DNA of 64,000 nt from an uncultured Acidimicrobiales bacterium (lineage in GTDB: Bacteria; Actinomycetota; Acidimicrobiia; Acidimicrobiales; Aldehydirespiratoraceae). A model generated the notes under the pieces. It did no database searches, had not been told where the DNA came from, and saw only the letters and a program-made list of their open reading frames with translations. Shown one piece after another: positions 60,814 through 64,000 of the stretch (its first letter is position 1; the number at the start of each line of letters is the position of its first letter). The stretch lies in the NCBI GenBank assembly GCA_905480195.1, contig CAJQPN010000048.1, positions 1-64,000 of the forward strand. Direction: 5' to 3'. Made by a program: the position numbers and the translations under genes.

Positions 60814-61884
60814 TCAGCGCGTGCCAGGCACCCGGTAGAGGCTTGCACCCCAGTGTGCACCCGCGCCGAAGGCGGTGAAGCACACAAGGGAACCTGGGCG
60901 GATCCGCCCGGCAGCCTGCTGCTCGTGAAGCAGGATGGGCAGCGTGGCGGCGGTGGTATTGCCGTAACGGGCGATGTTGCTGGGGATCAGCTCGGCATCG
61001 ATACCCAGTTGCTTTCGCACTGCGTCGAGGATCCGGTCGTTGGCTTGGTGGGCGATCACGAGCGAAACGTCATCGATCGTGAGATCGGTCTCGGCCAACA
61101 CCTCCCGCACTGCCGCAGGCATGCAGATCACAGCCTGTCGGAACAGCTCCATCCCGTTCATCGATGGCCAGTGCGCCCGGGCCTCGAGCTGGGCGGTATC
61201 GACATACGGCTGGTGCCGGAAACCGACGCCCAGAACCTCGATCAGGTCGGCATGTGAACCGTCGGTGCGGAGCACGCTCCCGATGAACCCCGTCCCAGGA
61301 TCCTCTTCGGTGGTGAGCACAGCAGCACCGGCACCGTCACCGAACAGTACTGCCCACCCTCGAGCCTCGGTCGCCGCAGCGTGGTCGACCGGATCGACGG
61401 GGCCGGGACGTTCGCCGCGGAGGATCTCCCACGAGGCACCGTAGGGCATGTAGCCGGAGTGCACTTCGGCACCGACCACCACGACACAGCGAGCCTTGCC
61501 CGATGCGAGCAGGGCGTCGGCGAGATCGAGTCCGTAGAGGTAGCCACCACACTGCTGGCGGAGATCGAATGCGGCAATGTGACCGAGCCCGCTCCGTTCC
61601 TGGACCATTCCGGCGATCCCGGGCGCGTACTGGTCGGGAGTCATCGTCGCAGTGATGAGCACGTCGACGTCTTGGGGTGCCATCTCTGCGTTTCGGAGTG
61701 CCTCAGCCACCGCTTCAGCCGCAAGATCCGATGCGCCCACACCGGGATCGGCGATGTGGCGTTGCTGCACCCCGGTTCGACTGCGGATCCACTCGTCACT
61801 GGTGTCCATGATCGCCGAAAGATCGTCGTTCGTGACGACTCGAGAAGGGAGGGCCACGCCAGTTCCGATGATCACACTGCCCAT
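60814..61884 (-). CDS. 3-oxoacyl-ACP synthase III (FabH-like)
   Basis: MGSVIIGTGVALPSRVVTNDDLSAIMDTSDEWIRSRTGVQQRHIADPGVGASDLA, DLRQQCGGYLYGL (active-site Cys), IAHQANDRILDAV, RYGNTTAATLPILL. Confidence 0.9.
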   Translation of the reverse strand: MGSVIIGTGVALPSRVVTNDDLSAIMDTSDEWIRSRTGVQQRHIADPGVGASDLAAEAVAEALRNAEMAPQDVDVLITATMTPDQYAPGIAGMVQERSGLGHIAAFDLRQQCGGYLYGLDLADALLASGKARCVVVVGAEVHSGYMPYGASWEILRGERPGPVDPVDHAAATEARGWAVLFGDGAGAAVLTTEEDPGTGFIGSVLRTDGSHADLIEVLGVGFRHQPYVDTAQLEARAHWPSMNGMELFRQAVICMPAAVREVLAETDLTIDDVSLVIAHQANDRILDAVRKQLGIDAELIPSNIARYGNTTAATLPILLHEQQAAGRIRPGSLVCFTAFGAGAHWGASLYRVPGTR

Positions 61885-61971
61885 GACCGAATCGTAGGCC
61901 CGACGTCGCAACGGGGAGAGATCGGGCCGTCGTTTGGGCTGGCACCTTCCGGATCGCATTACGATTCCGAG

Positions 61972-63177
61972 ATGCCCGCGAGGACTATCGACATCGATGC
62001 CGAAGCCGTGATCGCCTTCACCGCCGAACTCGTGCGCATCGAGAGCGTGAACGACCCTGCCACTGGGCGATCCGAGGCGGTGGCGGCCGAAGCGGTCGCT
62101 GAACGCATGCGCTCGTTCGGTTGGAAGCCGATCATCGAGGAGGTCGCGCCTGGTCGACCGAATGTGATCTGCACGATCGACGGCGGGCTGCCCGGACCGA
62201 CGCTCCTCTTCGAGGGTCACACCGACGTCGTCACCGAGGGCGATCGCAAGGCCTGGACCTACGATCCCTTTTCGGCCACCGTTGTGGACGGCCGCATGTA
62301 CGGCCGAGGAACTGCCGACATGAAAAGCGGCCTCGCCGCCGTCATCTATGCAACACGCGCAGTCGAGCAGGCAGGCCCGTTCCCAGGCAGCATTGTCATC
62401 GCCGCGCTTTGCGACGAGGAAGAGATGATGCTCGGCGTGAAACACTTCGTCGCCGCCGGTCACTGCGCCGGAATCGACGGTGCGATTTCAGCAGAACCCG
62501 AGGGCGGAGAGATCTGTGCAGTGTCGAAGGGCGCGATCCGACTCCGAGTCGACGCCCTCGGCCGCATGGCCCACGGCGCCATGCCCTACCAAGGCCTCAA
62601 CCCGGTCGCCGCGCTCGCACAGGTGGGCAATGCGATCGCCGAGCTCGAAGCCGAGCGTCAACGGCGCCATGGCCCCTATCAGCACCTGGGAGAGATCTGG
62701 CTGACCCCCACGGTCATCCAGGCAGGCACCATCGAACAGATCAACGTGATCCCGGCGGAAGCGACGATGGCGATCGACGTTCGCACCACCCCCGACGTCG
62801 ATCATCCGCAACTGATCGCAGACGTCGAGGCCGTCCTTGCGGAGGTGGCCGCCGCAACCGGCGTGGGTCTCGAACTGTGTGTGATCGACGACCGGCCAGC
62901 GACCGACACCGCTCTCAACTCACCCGTCTGCCAGGCGCTCGCTTCCGCCCATGAGAGCATCACCGGGGAAGTACCCGTCTACGGCGGCGTTCCCGGGAGC
63001 ACCGACGGCACGATCCTGTGGCGTGACGGTGGCCTCGACAGCGTCGTCTACGGTCCTGGCGGCAAATGGATCGCCCATCAAGTCGACGAGTTCGTCGAGA
63101 TCGAAGAGATCATCCGCTACACCGAGGTGTTCGCCCAGGCGGCAGTCAACTTCCTCGGGGCCGGACTCGACCGCTAG
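61972..63177 (+). CDS. M20 family metallopeptidase (ArgE/DapE-like)
   Basis: LLFEGHTDVVTEG, YGRGTADMKSGLAAVIYA, ALCDEEEMMLGVKHF. Confidence 0.93.
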   Translation: MPARTIDIDAEAVIAFTAELVRIESVNDPATGRSEAVAAEAVAERMRSFGWKPIIEEVAPGRPNVICTIDGGLPGPTLLFEGHTDVVTEGDRKAWTYDPFSATVVDGRMYGRGTADMKSGLAAVIYATRAVEQAGPFPGSIVIAALCDEEEMMLGVKHFVAAGHCAGIDGAISAEPEGGEICAVSKGAIRLRVDALGRMAHGAMPYQGLNPVAALAQVGNAIAELEAERQRRHGPYQHLGEIWLTPTVIQAGTIEQINVIPAEATMAIDVRTTPDVDHPQLIADVEAVLAEVAAATGVGLELCVIDDRPATDTALNSPVCQALASAHESITGEVPVYGGVPGSTDGTILWRDGGLDSVVYGPGGKWIAHQVDEFVEIEEIIRYTEVFAQAAVNFLGAGLDR

Positions 63178-63962
63178 AGGGGTGGCGTGTAGCGGCCGTC
63201 GACCGCGAGCCAGCCCCCGTCGACGAACAGTGTCGAGCCGGTCACGAAGGAACTGGCGCGCGAGGCGAGATACACGACTGCGCCGGCCTGTTCCTCGGGT
63301 TGGCTCCAACGGCCCAAAGCACTGATATCGGCATAGGCCTGGTACCACTCTGGATCGGCTTTGATCTGTTCGGTGAGGGGGGTCTCGACGACCCCAGGAC
63401 AGACAGCGTTGACCCGGACGTTCTGCGAGGCGAGCTCAGCGGCCAGCGTCTTCACGAGTGCCACCGCACCGGCCTTGGTGGCGGCATAGACCCCCTGCCC
63501 CGGTTCGACGACCTGTGAGCGCACCGAACTGAACACGATGATCGATCCGCCGCCCTGTGCGGCCATCGACCGTCCCGCCGAACGCATCGCAGTGAAGGTG
63601 CCCCGAAGGTTGAGATCGACGACTCGCGAGAACTCGTCCTCGCTCATGTCGAGCAGTTGCTTCCGGACGTTGATTGAAGGCGTGATCACCGCGGCGTCGA
63701 AGCGACTGGACTCAAAGAGGGCGTCGACGGATTCAGCGTCCCTGATGTCGACGGCCATCGCATCTGCCGAACCGCTCTCGGAAACGATCGCGTCTGCGGT
63801 GCACTGAGCGGCGGTGGCGTCGAGATCGGCACACGTGACGGCTGCACCATGCGCGGCAAGGGCCAGTGCGCTCGCCTCCCCGAGGCCGGAACCGGCCCCA
63901 ATGACGGCGGCGCGTCGGCCGGTGAGGTCGAAGAGGCTGCGGTATTCAGCGAGCGTGGTCAT
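63174..63962 (-). CDS. SDR family oxidoreductase
   Basis: DLTGRRAAVIGAGSGLGEASALALAAHGAAVTCADLD, YAATKAGAVALVKTLAAELAS. Confidence 0.92.
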   Translation of the reverse strand: MTTLAEYRSLFDLTGRRAAVIGAGSGLGEASALALAAHGAAVTCADLDATAAQCTADAIVSESGSADAMAVDIRDAESVDALFESSRFDAAVITPSINVRKQLLDMSEDEFSRVVDLNLRGTFTAMRSAGRSMAAQGGGSIIVFSSVRSQVVEPGQGVYAATKAGAVALVKTLAAELASQNVRVNAVCPGVVETPLTEQIKADPEWYQAYADISALGRWSQPEEQAGAVVYLASRASSFVTGSTLFVDGGWLAVDGRYTPPL

Positions 63963-64000
63963 ACCGAACAATACCGTGAGCGGCGTAAACGGTCGTTAAC

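Overview
The window is a GC-rich chromosomal segment. Gene content (sugar ABC and inositol genes, a Bpa/PafE-type proteasome activator, many SDRs) suggests an actinobacterium, possibly Acidimicrobiia-like; that is inference. Main blocks: (i) 1-15.7 kb, a divergent sugar catabolism island: Gfo/Idh oxidoreductase, 2-hydroxyacid dehydrogenase, iolB, iolC, a sugar ABC importer and an IolE-like protein on the minus strand; a LacI regulator, fatty-acid-hydroxylase-like protein, PhyH-type dioxygenase, Gfo/Idh, ROK kinase, xylA and xylB on the plus strand; an 18-bp perfect palindrome sits between the two arms. (ii) 15.9-29.7 kb, ilvD, TetR, MFS, NAT, aminotransferase, FAH, shikimate kinase, quinone oxidoreductase, an AhpD-like gene interrupted by one in-frame UGA, SnoaL, acyl-CoA ligase and GAPDH. 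(iii) 29.7-44.8 kb, SDRs, GH3, engB, AKR, FKBP, P450, glycosyltransferases, typA, a secreted alpha/beta hydrolase and Bpa. (iv) 44.9-54.4 kb, SDR, VOC, rhomboid, pyrC-pyrE, GDPD, a yeast-Fcy1-like cytosine deaminase, TauD, MFS and LysR. (v) 54.4-64 kb, soxBDAG sarcosine oxidase, class V aminotransferase, FabH-like KASIII, M20 peptidase and SDR. The most notable observation is a candidate selenoprotein at 24639-25598: two same-frame ORFs separated by one UGA placed exactly at the resolving/peroxidatic position of an AhpD active site (E-x11-C-x2-U-x3-H), followed by a perfect 10-bp stem hairpin with an apical GU loop, resembling a bacterial SECIS. Two gene remnants (DUF1343/NamZ-like and exonuclease III-like) were also found. 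No rRNA, tRNA, CRISPR array, IS element or prophage was recognised.
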